DNA from: Diadema setosum
Lineage: Eukaryota; Echinodermata; Echinoidea; Diadematoida; Diadematidae
Reading direction: 5' to 3'
Length of the DNA: 64,000 bases
NCBI GenBank assembly: GCA_033980235.1
Contig: CM067065.1
Location: forward strand, 30,464,820 to 30,528,819
Below, in pieces: positions 1 to 9,690 of this stretch (positions within the stretch are counted from its first letter, which is position 1; the number at the start of each line of letters is the position of its first letter). Under the pieces are notes generated by a model. It was given only the letters and a program-made list of their open reading frames with translations, did no database searches and was not told where the DNA came from. The position numbers were made by a program, and so were the translations under genes.

Positions 1-34
<34 letters not shown>

Positions 35-442
35 TTATCTTTCTATCTATCTATCTATCTTTCTATATAGGCCCCTACTTATGTATTTATTTATTTCTCT
101 ATTCATCTATCTTTATCTGTATAATATCTATCTATCTACTTATCTATCTATCTGTCTGTCTGTCTTTCTATATCTCTATCTTTCTATCACTCCATATATC
201 TATTTCTGTGTTTATCTTCATATCTATCTATATCTCTACCTGTCTTTCTATATATCTATCTAGATATATCTCTACCTTATATATCTCTCTATCTAGCTAT
301 ATCTCTACCTCTACCTCTATATCAGTCTCTAAACACTGATCTACCTACCTATATTTCTATTTCTATCTATTTAGGCCTATCTCTCTCTCTCTCTATCTAT
401 CTATTTATCTATCTATCTGTCTATCTACTTATCCATCCATCC

Positions 443-528
<86 letters not shown>

Positions 529-545
529 TTACATAGCTGTCTAGG
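1..545. repeat. ATCT microsatellite block
   Basis: The block is dominated by ATCT/CTAT units. They are pure at about 1-64 and 443-528 and degenerate between, with TCTG, TCTC and CCAT variants. The strand is almost wholly pyrimidine plus A. The 60-residue open frame through it (81-263) only spells repeated Tyr/Leu/Ile/Ser and is not a gene. The array continues off the left edge, so its full length is unknown. Confidence 0.95.
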
Positions 546-2039
546 ATAGCTACCTATGTACCTCACTATTGATCTATCTACCTAACATAAAATATGCATA
601 ATCTGGGAATACAAATTTATCACACAAAAATGAAACCATAAAAACACAAGTTTCACTGTTTACCAACAGAGGCTCATGTAACTCAGCCATGACCAGCTCT
701 CTGCATGGGTTCTGACCTACCACCACATCATATTGCAGGGCTTCTACATACAAATACAAATAGAAAACTTTTCAAAAAGGAACCATTGTTCATTCAAAAG
801 TTACGCAGAAAAGAAACAAAATCTTGATGAAAGTGATACCACTTACCTGATGATAGCAATGGATGCAGCAAAGGATGAAGCAGCGGTCAAGATGAAGAGC
901 ACAACATGAAATAGAAACAAGAAGAAAAGGACAAAAGGATAGAAATTAATAGGCAACATCAACAGCAGCTGTTTTTATCATCCGTGCCCACATTAATTCA
1001 ACATTGACACTTGAAAGTTTGATAAAGTTTTTCAACTGGTAGTCAAGACTTAAAAACTTTGAACATGAATTCCTTATCCTACCAAGATGTTGAGATCTAC
1101 TATTGCTGAAGGGAAGAGTTTTTATGAGCAAAAGCTTCACGTCTCAAAATCTGGCCTTCTGTGTTTTGTGCATGACTTCATCCTGGATTTCTGGTGCACT
1201 TTAGCTAGTCTCTTGACAAGTTCTCAGTCTTTATTTTTTACTGGTTCCATCGAGTCAGTCGACCCTTACCTCAAACTGTGTTATTGGTACACGTACTACA
1301 CAACTGCTGGTGAATAACCCAACACTAAATAATTTGAGCAATGATATACACATGCACAGGAATACTAAAAAAAAAGTAAAAATATTGTGTTTTTGTTCGA
1401 CATTATCAAAGAAAAATATGATGTGACTGAAAGAGAGGCTAGCCCTGATGCGGCTGCGACCAAAAACCCCTCCATCCAATCAAACGAGTCAATGAAGCCG
1501 AATGATTCCCGATTTACTTCCACACAGAAGCCATCTGAACCTCATCAGTAACCAATACACACTTCAGTCATTCACTTCGGATTTTTTGCATCTCCTAACA
1601 CCACCCCCCCCCCTCCATCAGGTGAGCATAAACATCACTTTTCATCAACAACATAGAATGCTCTCACACCATTTTCTGATTGAGTGAGTCAACGGACTAC
1701 CGCTCTCCCCCCCCCCCCCCAATTTGGAAAATAGCGTCAGCTTCATGTCTTAAAACAGCCACAACCAAAAAGCACCTGCAACATTCACACATTTCAGACT
1801 GAGTAAATTCTCTCCTTTTTGCAGCTAGTTGTTCTTCTTTGAAATTTAAATCGATATCAGCTGCCATATATGTCACGATTATGTGCACTCTTCTATAAAT
1901 TCCACAAAACGCAAATACTGCATTACACTGAAATGCAATATACAGCAGTACAACAGAACAACTTAGTATGGAAAGTTAAAAAAGTGGAATAGTTCGAGTA
2001 GCGATATATTTGAGAACTACAGGCATTTATAAAGCAAGA
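546..2039. other. Unique AT-rich intergenic or intronic sequence
   Basis: No recognisable gene is seen. The stretch has two short C runs (about 1601-1613 and 1707-1720). On the minus strand it holds a perfect splice-donor-like CAG|GTAAGT at 841-849. A minus-strand open frame near 1697-1888 begins MAADIDLNFKEEQ and looks codon-like, but it runs into a poly-G tract and has no convincing splice sites. The rest appears featureless. Confidence 0.5.
847..959 (-). other. Candidate exon ending at a consensus splice donor
   Basis: On the minus strand an ATG at 959-957 opens a 37-codon frame. It runs without a stop into CAG|GTAAGT (exon end 847, intron side 846-841), an exact match to the donor consensus. 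The peptide is very hydrophobic (MLPINFYPFVLFFLFLF, then HVVLFILTAASS), as expected of a signal peptide or membrane helix. The DNA is T-rich, and T-rich DNA gives hydrophobic frames by chance. The tract could instead be the pyrimidine tract of an acceptor. No partner exon was identified. Confidence 0.2.
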
Positions 2040-2231
2040 TACTGTAAAACCTGGAACATTTGCGGCATAAAACTTTTACAAGTTGGAGCCGACAGCATTT
2101 TTCGTGGCTTGAAAATTTCACAAATTGCCACTGATAATCAAAGCGTTGCCTACACAAAACTTGACATGCAGTTTATTTTCGCAAAAGTCGCAATAAGTTT
2201 CATGCACAAGAAAATGTCTTGTTTTACAGTA
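2040..2231 (+). mobile_element. TACTGTAAA-ended MITE, copy 1 (family E)
   Basis: The left end reads TACTGTAAAAC and the right end is its inverse, GTTTTACAGTA, giving an 11-bp terminal inverted repeat. If TA is the target duplication, the element is CTGTAAAAC...GTTTTACAG, as for Tc1/mariner-type MITEs. A second copy lies inverted at 52300-52510. The two share internal blocks such as TTGGAGCC and AATTGCCACTGAT. The 81-residue frame crossing it is incidental. Confidence 0.75.
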
Positions 2232-2811
2232 GGCCCTACAGTATACACACCATGAACAGTACTATTGATACATTAGAACAGTGATGGTGCAAGTCAACAA
2301 GACAATATTGGCTATACGATACAAGCATTAACACACAAATGTATTTATTTTTATTATTTATTTTCTATTCAAACAAGCATTAACAAGCATTAACACACAA
2401 ATGTACATGCTTTACACACATACATTGTACCATATTCTGTACTACTGGCAATACATACCAGTCTCTAAAACCCAATATCAACACTGTGTGCGCAGACACA
2501 TTCTGTATTCTGTGCTGTAGTTTGTAGGAGAAACGCTGGAAACGATCAAATCCAGTGTTGAATATTTGATCCATATGCTTTGGGGTAGTCCTTGAAGGAA
2601 TCTTCTACAAGGGCACATTCCAATGGCTTACTCCTGATACATGATATTGGATGTTTTGTTTGTGTAACCCTGGTAAACTCTCCACAGCTATTTCAGGCTT
2701 TATTGACTTGATGTGGTTTGGATGGGGGAAAGGGACGGTATTGTTTTAATGCTTGGTTTTAATTCACTGAATGTTCAGCTAATTGATCAGAGGAACAAGA
2801 ATAATTCAAGT
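2232..2811. other. Unique sequence, nothing recognised
   Basis: The stretch is AT-rich. A short direct repeat (ACAAGCATTAACA...) occurs around 2325-2398. No splice-flanked frame, RNA gene or transposon end is seen. Confidence 0.5.
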
Positions 2812-3070
2812 GGTGTTGATGATGAAGATGATAGTTATCATAATGTCCTGATGATTGTGATGATAAAGATGATGACAATGATGATGATGATGATGATCAC
2901 GAAGATGACGACACCGATAATGATGATTTATGATGATGATAAGATGATACCAATTAAAATGATGCTGATAACATGATACCAATGATAATGCTGCTGCTGC
3001 TGCTGATGATAATGATGATGATGATGATGATAGTGATGATGGTGATAAAGATAAGGATGAGGAGGAGGAA
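2812..3070. repeat. Imperfect GAT trinucleotide tract
   Basis: GAT/ATG triplets are interrupted by AAG, ACC and GCT units, with a pure run near 2880-2897 and a CTG run near 2992-3003. The opposite-strand frame (2806-3156) reads as Ser and His runs and is a repeat artefact. The tract ends in a purine-rich GAGGAGGAAG segment. Confidence 0.9.
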
Positions 3071-4138
3071 GAGCAGGAGGAGCAAATATGACAGAAGAGT
3101 ACACTAAAGAATTTCATTAACCTCTCCTGTGAAATACAGAGCAATATCATCCACAAATGTCATCAAAATAAATTTGTCATTCCAGTTATTGAATTTCTAC
3201 AGTAATATAGTTCTGCTCTCAAGTATGTATCAATCACCCTAAACGAGAACTGACCATACCAGACAAGGGAACTGGTAATGGAATGATGCCAGATCTCAAA
3301 TAGCTCCCCCTCTTGTCCTGTCGTGAAGCAGTCTCATTATGCACCCCATCAGGCCCCTCCCTCATTGATTGTTTCTATATTTCCATACTGGGGGAACCTA
3401 GACTGCTTTGCCTCATTGCCTCCATTCTCCTCTTCTACCCCCCCCCCCCCCCTTTCCGTCTTCATCACCAAAAGAAGAAAAGAAGAAGAAGGAAAAATGT
3501 TTAATCGCAAAGCTTTCCTGCCCCTGTCCCCAAAACACAAAGCCAAACTTATCGACCCCCGTTCTCGCACCCCCTTTCACGGCAGCCTTGGTGGTACAAA
3601 GGTACCCGCCACGGGCCGGACAATGGGTCCAAATTCCTCAGCGCCATCCCCGCCTTTGTCTTCTCTGCCCCCAGTCTCCGCTCAATATGCTTCCAGTCTG
3701 CATCATCGTCCCATCCCCCAAAAAATACCCCCACCCAAACCTCCCCTCACCCCACCCTGGCCAGCACTCCCTTGTCTCCGATGATGCAAACTTAGGCCCT
3801 ACGTCCAAGGAAGAACGAGGGCATTCTCAAAACGTGTCTGTCTTCCGATCTTATGGAGGGCTTTGGTATACCTCTCCCTGACCAGCTTTACAACTCCTTC
3901 CATCTGGGAGAGTTTCATTTATCAATATCTCAAGACTAGAAATCAAAATGCAGGAGATGATCTACCAATAATGCCCATGACAATGCCTTGCTTGAATTCA
4001 CATTCAGTGAGAAGAAAAAGAAGAAATACAGCCAAGTATTTGGAGTGTTTTTTTATTCTTTTTTGACATCTCTCATTATCAACAACAAATGTGCAAAATT
4101 CATAAAAGTTGCCTTGTTTCAAAAAGGTTTGAATCTAT
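3071..4138. other. Unique sequence with a C-rich core
   Basis: The interval 3300-3800 is C-rich, with a C run near 3439-3452. It is therefore open in several frames on both strands (up to 157 codons), which is what low stop density predicts. None of the translations resembles a domain. The remainder is AT-rich with nothing recognised. Confidence 0.5.
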
Positions 4139-4343
4139 GAGGAAAAAGGATGCTGGGATATGGAAGACAGTTTATCCACACTGCAAAAGGAAGAAGGCAT
4201 CTGTTTGATGCGATGCATTACTATTAATACTAACAAGCAAAGGGATAATCTTGAAAAGCCACTCATTCCAAGGGGTGTGGTTCTGAGAGGAAAAGGATGG
4301 TGGGATATGGAAGACAATTTGTCCATGCTAAAAAAGAAGATGC
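4139..4343. repeat. Pair of about 60-bp direct duplicates
   Basis: The segments 4139-4199 and 4287-4343 are near-identical. Both begin GAGGAAAA(A)GGATG and contain GGGATATGGAAGACA, then a TCCA...CTGC/GCTA block and AAGAAG. They lie 148 bp apart in the same orientation. The minus-strand frame across them repeats DKLSSISHHPF / DKLSSISQHPF, which reflects the duplication. Confidence 0.8.
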
Positions 4344-5265
4344 ACTGGTATGTACTTGGAGAAGGAGAATGAGAAAGATGAGAATGTTCTGGTGACTAGG
4401 GACGCATTCTCTGCCTCAGCGCCATGGAATGCCAGAAGGTTAAACATACCGGGATGCAAGGAATTGTGACACTACTGGTCATCCTTAGTCACAAACCAAT
4501 AACATTACAAACTTGGTTCTTGGAAGAGAACAATCTATAAGAACAATCTAAAAAGTCCATACAGAGGTATCAAAACATCATTCCCGTCATCAGCACAAAA
4601 ACCACTTCATCACAGTGGTTTATAGTACCTGGTTCTTACATTTGATTAGAGAATCCCGCCCCTGTTTGGATAATTTCTCAATATCTGTACCAGAAATTGG
4701 AGAGATGGTCTGAAATTAGACTATCCTAGACACTACCTTTGGAATCTCTCTTCCATTTCTCTCTCTCTCTCTCTCTTATTTCTTCTTTTATTTTCAAGGG
4801 GACAGGCCTATTGTGCCGTCAACTGGTCCATTGTGGACGGTCCAGGACTCCCTTTGTCCGCGCTGGACCGGGTCCATTGTGTCTACGGTTCCAGGCGCTG
4901 CTCCTTGGCCAGAAGTGGCCGCCTTTGTGTACAAAATATTAGTCAACATCTAATGCGCCATGGCACGGGGTAATCTCCACACTTATAGTGTGCATGACAG
5001 GGCATATGCTCTTTGTGGAAGTTTATTTGGTCGTTTCTTTTATGTTTTGTATTGTGTTCATATTTTTCTGTAAATCTTTACCAGAAGTACTGCAGTAACT
5101 TAATTAGGCACAAGTCAATTCTATTTCCAATGCTACACTGATGGGTTACTATTTACCACACTGTAAGAAATTAGTTGTAGGAGGTACTATCCAGTTGCTA
5201 ATTTTCTTACTTAGCATATTCTACGCCCAACACTCAATGAATGCATCTCAAATGTTATGTCCTGA
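4344..5265. other. Unique sequence, nothing recognised
   Basis: A short CT run is at about 4759-4778. A GC-richer patch (about 4800-4925) repeats GGTCCA/GGACCGG words. No gene, RNA or transposon end is evident. Confidence 0.45.
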
Positions 5266-5533
5266 TTAACCCTTGACCCTTGAACTGCCCATAGCTGCCC
5301 TGAAACATTATGACCAATGTGTGCATGAGTAATGGAGGGAAACACAAATGTGTGTGCATTCCTTTGCACAGTTTGTCTCCTGTCTGCACAACTCTTCCCT
5401 TCCCTTTGACCTTTGTAAATGCTCAATCAGTTGGTCTGAACCCATGCAAAATAGTATGATCAACATTTACTACATCCTTCAGTGAGTAGAAGCTGACGTG
5501 CTGTGAAAAATTTCATGAGTATCGAAGGGTTAA
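5266..5533. mobile_element. TTAA-flanked CCCTT...AAGGG element
   Basis: TTAA at 5266-5269 is followed by CCCTTGACCCTTGA. The right side reads TATCGAAGGG followed by TTAA at 5530-5533. The ends are therefore inverted CCCTT/AAGGG inside a TTAA duplication, the piggyBac-type arrangement. The interior (about 257 bp) has no coding capacity. Only one copy is seen here and the inverted repeat is short, so this is tentative. Confidence 0.4.
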
Positions 5534-6949
5534 GGTGAAAGTGCAATGGTTTGATTTACTACCTCATAACAGTCACAACAGTGTCCTAAAAAACCAGCAG
5601 AGACTTTTTTTTTGTCAAAAAGTTGCATTTAATCTGCAGGACAAACATTTCCTTTACAAACCAACTACCTTCTTATTCCTTCTTCATAATTTCCCCTCAG
5701 TATGAAGTCTCTCGCAAAGTGGACTCTCATTTTTTGTTCGTTCACTCTATAACAATAATGAGTGGCGCATCCTTGAATCTAATCTATCCGAACATTGTCC
5801 ACCATTGCGATAAACACACACCGATTCGCTTGTAAATGGACCAACGCTTCCACCATCACTGTGGAATACAACGTGCAGAGATTACAACGTATCAAGTGAA
5901 AACTACAACATGCCGATATCATTGATGAGAGTCGACACATATGTAAACACAGCGAATCCGTACAAATGACAAGTTGTCTGTCCCCTCTCTCTCTCTCTCT
6001 CGTAAAAGAAAAGAAAAAATTCTGATAAGAGAAACATATTCCCTGGATTGCGGCCAACCGACACAGTCCTATCGAGTCCAGGATCAGGCAAGGCTGGCTT
6101 CCACGGGGACCGAAATTGTGAACTCGGGCTCCAAATTGGAATCGGCACCAGAAACAGAAGCCCGCCAAGTGGTGTATGGTGGGGACTATAAAGTGGTCCC
6201 CTGATCCTGATCTTAGCGACGGTGACAATCGCCGACTCCTCGCTCCACAAAACATTGCGTCCAGCAGAAAAGAGAGTCTTGGTCCCCGTCTAAAACTGTC
6301 CAAGGTCTGGTGGACTATGGCTTGTATTGGTCCTGGACCCAGAAGCCGGCACTCGTAGGGCTTTCCAGCGACTACTAATACACACAACACTTTGCTGCAT
6401 TACGATACTGAATGCACAACTTGTGCCTTGCAAAGAGACCTTTCACTGAGGCCATTTGTACAACTCAATTTAGTTAAAATAGTGTTTATACTACTTTGTA
6501 AAAGGTGAATAAAATCACAAGCAAACATCATGAATGTAAAGAGATCTCTTGGTAGGTGTATATCAAAGAGTATAGCAATAGTGCAATAGTGAGTACAGCT
6601 ACAATAAAATGCATGAACAAGGACTAGAAATACACTTGGTATATTTTTGTGTCACAACACACTACTGCATCAAGGCTTTGAGATGCAGAAGTTCCCTACA
6701 AAACCAAAATATATTCATTTTCTCTCTCTTCTTTTGTATTGTTTTGTTTTGTCTTCCTTTTTTCTTTGGGGGGAGGGGATGATCAGGATATTAACTTGGA
6801 TAAGGACACCATGCTTTTGTCAGTTTATTTTACTGAGAGAGCAAATAAACCTCACCAATGCCAGCATTATTTAAGTCACTTCACCGCTTTAAATGATATA
6901 AGTATTCAATTGATGCTGGCATTCATTTTGGTACAAGTGACTATTATCT
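5534..6949. other. Unique sequence with a CpG-containing block
   Basis: About 6010-6360 is more GC- and CpG-rich than its surroundings and is open in several frames at once (203 codons on the minus strand, 77 and 61 on the plus). A CT-rich tract ending AAAAG (about 5984-6010) precedes a plus frame containing TQSYRVQDQARLAST that ends at 6204. It could be a terminal exon or a regulatory block. No family is recognised. Confidence 0.3.
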
Positions 6950-7099
6950 AACATGTCTGCCACTATTGTCATTCGGCCATTGACATGCTGCGTTGCAATA
7001 TATAGCCATCGCACAGAATCAATCTATCCCCTACTGCGCAGAGAACTAAGGACCTTCTGTTCCAAGACACACACACGGCCTACCACTGAGCCAAGCTCC
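6950..7099 (-). mobile_element. tRNA-derived SINE-like sequence
   Basis: Read on the minus strand from 7099, the sequence starts GGAGCTTGGCTCAGTGGTAG. This contains an excellent RNA polymerase III A box (TGGCTCAGTGG). About 50 bases on is a decayed B box (GGTCCTTAGTTC, about 7054-7043), then a non-tRNA tail. Layout and spacing match a tRNA head plus body, but the arms no longer pair well, so it is a fossil SINE rather than a tRNA gene. The tail end is uncertain. Confidence 0.4.
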
Positions 7100-8220
7100 T
7101 TTGAGCCAGATCATCAGAATAGTTTATTCTGGAGTCACCATTCACCAGTTTTAGCCCTCGGGACATACACAAATGATCACCATGCCCTATACTTCTTTCC
7201 TACAATCAGAACATTATAACCTGAATACCAGCAATCAATTATGACTGTTCACGGATAAATTACCCACATTTAGCAGAGAAGGAGGGAGGGGGAAAACGGG
7301 CAAAAAAGGTGGATTTTCACACAATTGAATAAAATCAATCAATCAATCAATCAATTGGGGAAAGCAACAAGATTCCAGAATCCTTACAAAGGGTCCAATT
7401 TAGAGTATTCAATCACCAGGCATGATGATGAATTCACTCCGAATTCACGGGTAATTCCATCAAACTGATGACACGTCAACCTCCCGCAAGAAAACCGTTG
7501 GCACTTTACTACAAGGACAAGGATATAATCTATTTACAATCCAGTGATGTTATTCTGTTCTCGTTTACATGTAGCACTTACCATTTGCACAGATTTTCCT
7601 GCTTTTGGAGATTAAAATCTTCCTTTTGCATTGCTTTCACTTGCATAGTCAAAAAAAAAAAAGCATAGGGGCATGGCATAAACACAAATCAAGACAAGAT
7701 TATTTCTACCATTTTAGCACAGCAAAGCCCAGAATGAACCATCTGTGATGGTTATCTGTTAATGATATGCAGACATCGAAAAAACTTCATCACGTGGAAG
7801 CCCAAATATGTCGGAGTCAAGCAAGAAAGATGCCATCCAGGTGGTAGGCTGACTAATTAAGGTTGCTAGACAACCGCCTCCTATCTATATCTCTGCCTCA
7901 TCCTCCTCCTCCTCAAAAAACAAGGAAAACAACGGGAATCTCCAAGGTCGTGTCCCCCCATGCACTTTCCCCTCTCATAACAGCAGGTGGCGAAAATGAG
8001 GGCACGATATTTACGGGCGGATATCAAAATATTGATTCCCTCCTCAACATGCATGGAAATTCCGTCTCGGAAAATGACAGACTTACACACGTCTTCAATG
8101 ATGAAGGCTAAAGGGATGTCACAAAAACATGTCATGTACAAACTGGCAGCTTTGTATTGTACAAACATGCTCACATTCAATCACTGATTTGTTAAACTCA
8201 AGTTTATACAATTATCTTTA
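7100..8220. other. Unique sequence, nothing recognised
   Basis: The stretch contains a short AATC run (about 7335-7356), an A run (about 7651-7661) and a small CCTCCT run near 7905. No supported gene or element is seen. Confidence 0.45.
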
Positions 8221-8603
8221 AGGGATCGTATAGTTTTGGTTGAGACCTAATTTCAGGTTTCTAACATTTTTTGATGAGACAATGAGAAACCTCTCATGAA
8301 ATATAAAAGAGCATGTAATTCCATGAGGGATTCAAAGTTCATTTGATGAAAATTGGTTTTGAAATGGCTAAGATATCCTAAAAAGAGCAATTCTAATTAA
8401 GTGTGGGACCCACACTTTTTTTACAATCGCTTTGTTTTACTTGGTTTTTGGATGTTTCATTCATTCCAAACCCGATTTTCATCAAATAAACTTCAAATTC
8501 CTCGTAAAATGGTATGCTCTGTACTATATCATAAGTGTTTTCTTGGTATCTCGCATAAAGTTAAAAGCCCAATTCTCATCTACACCAATACTGTACCATC
8601 CCT
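8221..8603 (+). mobile_element. Family A foldback MITE, copy 1
   Basis: This is a 383-bp element with inverted ends (AGGGATCGTATAG... and ...CTGTACCATCCCT). The two halves are imperfect inverted copies of each other around the small centre GTGTGGGACCCACAC (about 8401-8415). The left half contains TTTGATGAAAATTGGTTTTG and the right half its diverged complement. The right flank is TTAA. Three further copies are at 20281, 39297 and 47014. No transposase is encoded. Confidence 0.85.
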
Positions 8604-8689
8604 TTAACCCGTTGAAGACTAGCCCTGACTATACTCAAGTCCATGGGAAATGTGTTTTGGCAATATCAGCTCATCCTATAATGGGTTCA
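8604..8689 (+). mobile_element. Family C short TTAA element, copy 1
   Basis: The element body is 8608-8685. The left TTAA (8604-8607) is shared with the right edge of family A copy 1. It starts CCCGTTGAAGACTAG and ends ATGGG followed by TTCA, a decayed TTAA. It carries the family words TATACTC, CATGGGAAATG and AATATCAGC. It is non-autonomous, under 90 bp, with no coding capacity. Confidence 0.75.
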
Positions 8690-9271
8690 TGACACAGATG
8701 ATTCCATGCATCTCTACTAGCACTGGACTCTGTGATGCTAGGTGACAGACGGACCAAACTGTAACATAGCCCTATGTTGTGAATGGAAGACCAGAAATAT
8801 TTTCTTTTCTCCTTTTAATATCCTCACAATTAAACCTCCTGAATGCTTTAATCACTTCAAATTCCTCTGCAAAGTAATGTGTATTGATCTGGTATCAAAC
8901 AAGCTGAAACATGCTGAACATGTGTATAGAGAGTTACAATTTTACGATCCCTTCAAGTCGGTTTAAGCAGGCAATTGAGTATTGATCACTCTGTTCTGTT
9001 GTAAATTCTACAGAATCTTTTACCTGGACCCCTCCAGGGCTAAGTGGTGGAATGATTGATTCTTGGAGCATTGTGACAGACATAATTACTACGAGGAAAC
9101 TTTGGATTACGAGACAAGTTTTGGCATGCCCGTTCACCCTCAATTATCTACTTGTGCATTTGGATATGAGACATTTACTGACAGGATATTATATTTTCCA
9201 TGTCATGTAAGCATTTTATTGTTTGTTTCAACTCTTCTGGTCTACTCAACTCCATTTCTTCGACTGCTTTC
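8690..9271. other. Unique sequence, nothing recognised
   Basis: This is AT-rich spacer between two family C copies. No gene or structured element is seen. Confidence 0.45.
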
Positions 9272-9366
9272 TTAATCACTGAAGACTAGTCTTGCATATA
9301 CTCAGGCAGCTGGTGTCTATGGGAAATGCGTGTTGTAGCAAAATCAGTTCCTCTTCAACGGGTTGA
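9272..9366 (+). mobile_element. Family C short TTAA element, copy 2
   Basis: A left TTAA at 9272-9275 is followed by TCACTGAAGACTAGTC. The core has the family word TATGGGAAATGCGTGTTGTA and then AGCAAAATCAG. The right end is TTCAACGGG followed by TTGA, a decayed TTAA. The element is about 87 bp. Confidence 0.75.
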
Positions 9367-9600
9367 AGAGTTACACACACACATTCTTCCTCTGTAATGG
9401 ACCATGCACAGAAGTTACAACTGTCCAGTGCAGCTCTTCACATCTCACTGCACATGAGCGAGAGAGCACACTTTAATAGCTAGGGCACTCTTCAGCCCCT
9501 CTTTCTTCTATGGTGGAGTGTCCGTTGCTGGTCAGCCGCCCTCTTGGCTAGCTGGCCGGAGTTACGTAGCTCGCTAGGAACTCCTAGTAAGTCATACCGC

Positions 9601-9690
9601 GACGTCACGGGCCAATCAATGGTGTTGCTATCATCCTATTTAATCTCATTGTCGCTATTGTCTGGCCATGCATTGTGTGCAAACAAAGCT
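9601..9690 (+). promoter_or_regulatory. Candidate promoter-like motif cluster
   Basis: A CRE-like GACGTCAC (9601-9608), a CCAAT box (9612-9616) and a TATA-like TATTTAA (9637-9643) occur in that order, at plausible spacing for a plus-strand start near 9665-9675. The surrounding 9440-9720 is non-repetitive and more GC-rich than average. No downstream exon was identified, and such motifs can co-occur by chance. Confidence 0.25.

Noticed and set aside
1697..1888. 63-codon minus frame starting near MAADIDLNFKEEQ
   Set aside because: It reads like coding sequence for about 35 residues but ends in a poly-G run. The only internal donor-like site (GCAG|GTGCTT) is weak.
5779..6390. 203-codon minus-strand frame
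   Set aside because: Several frames on both strands are open together in this GC-richer patch, residue order shows no domain, and part of it is a CT/GA repeat (RERERG). No splice or start evidence is decisive.
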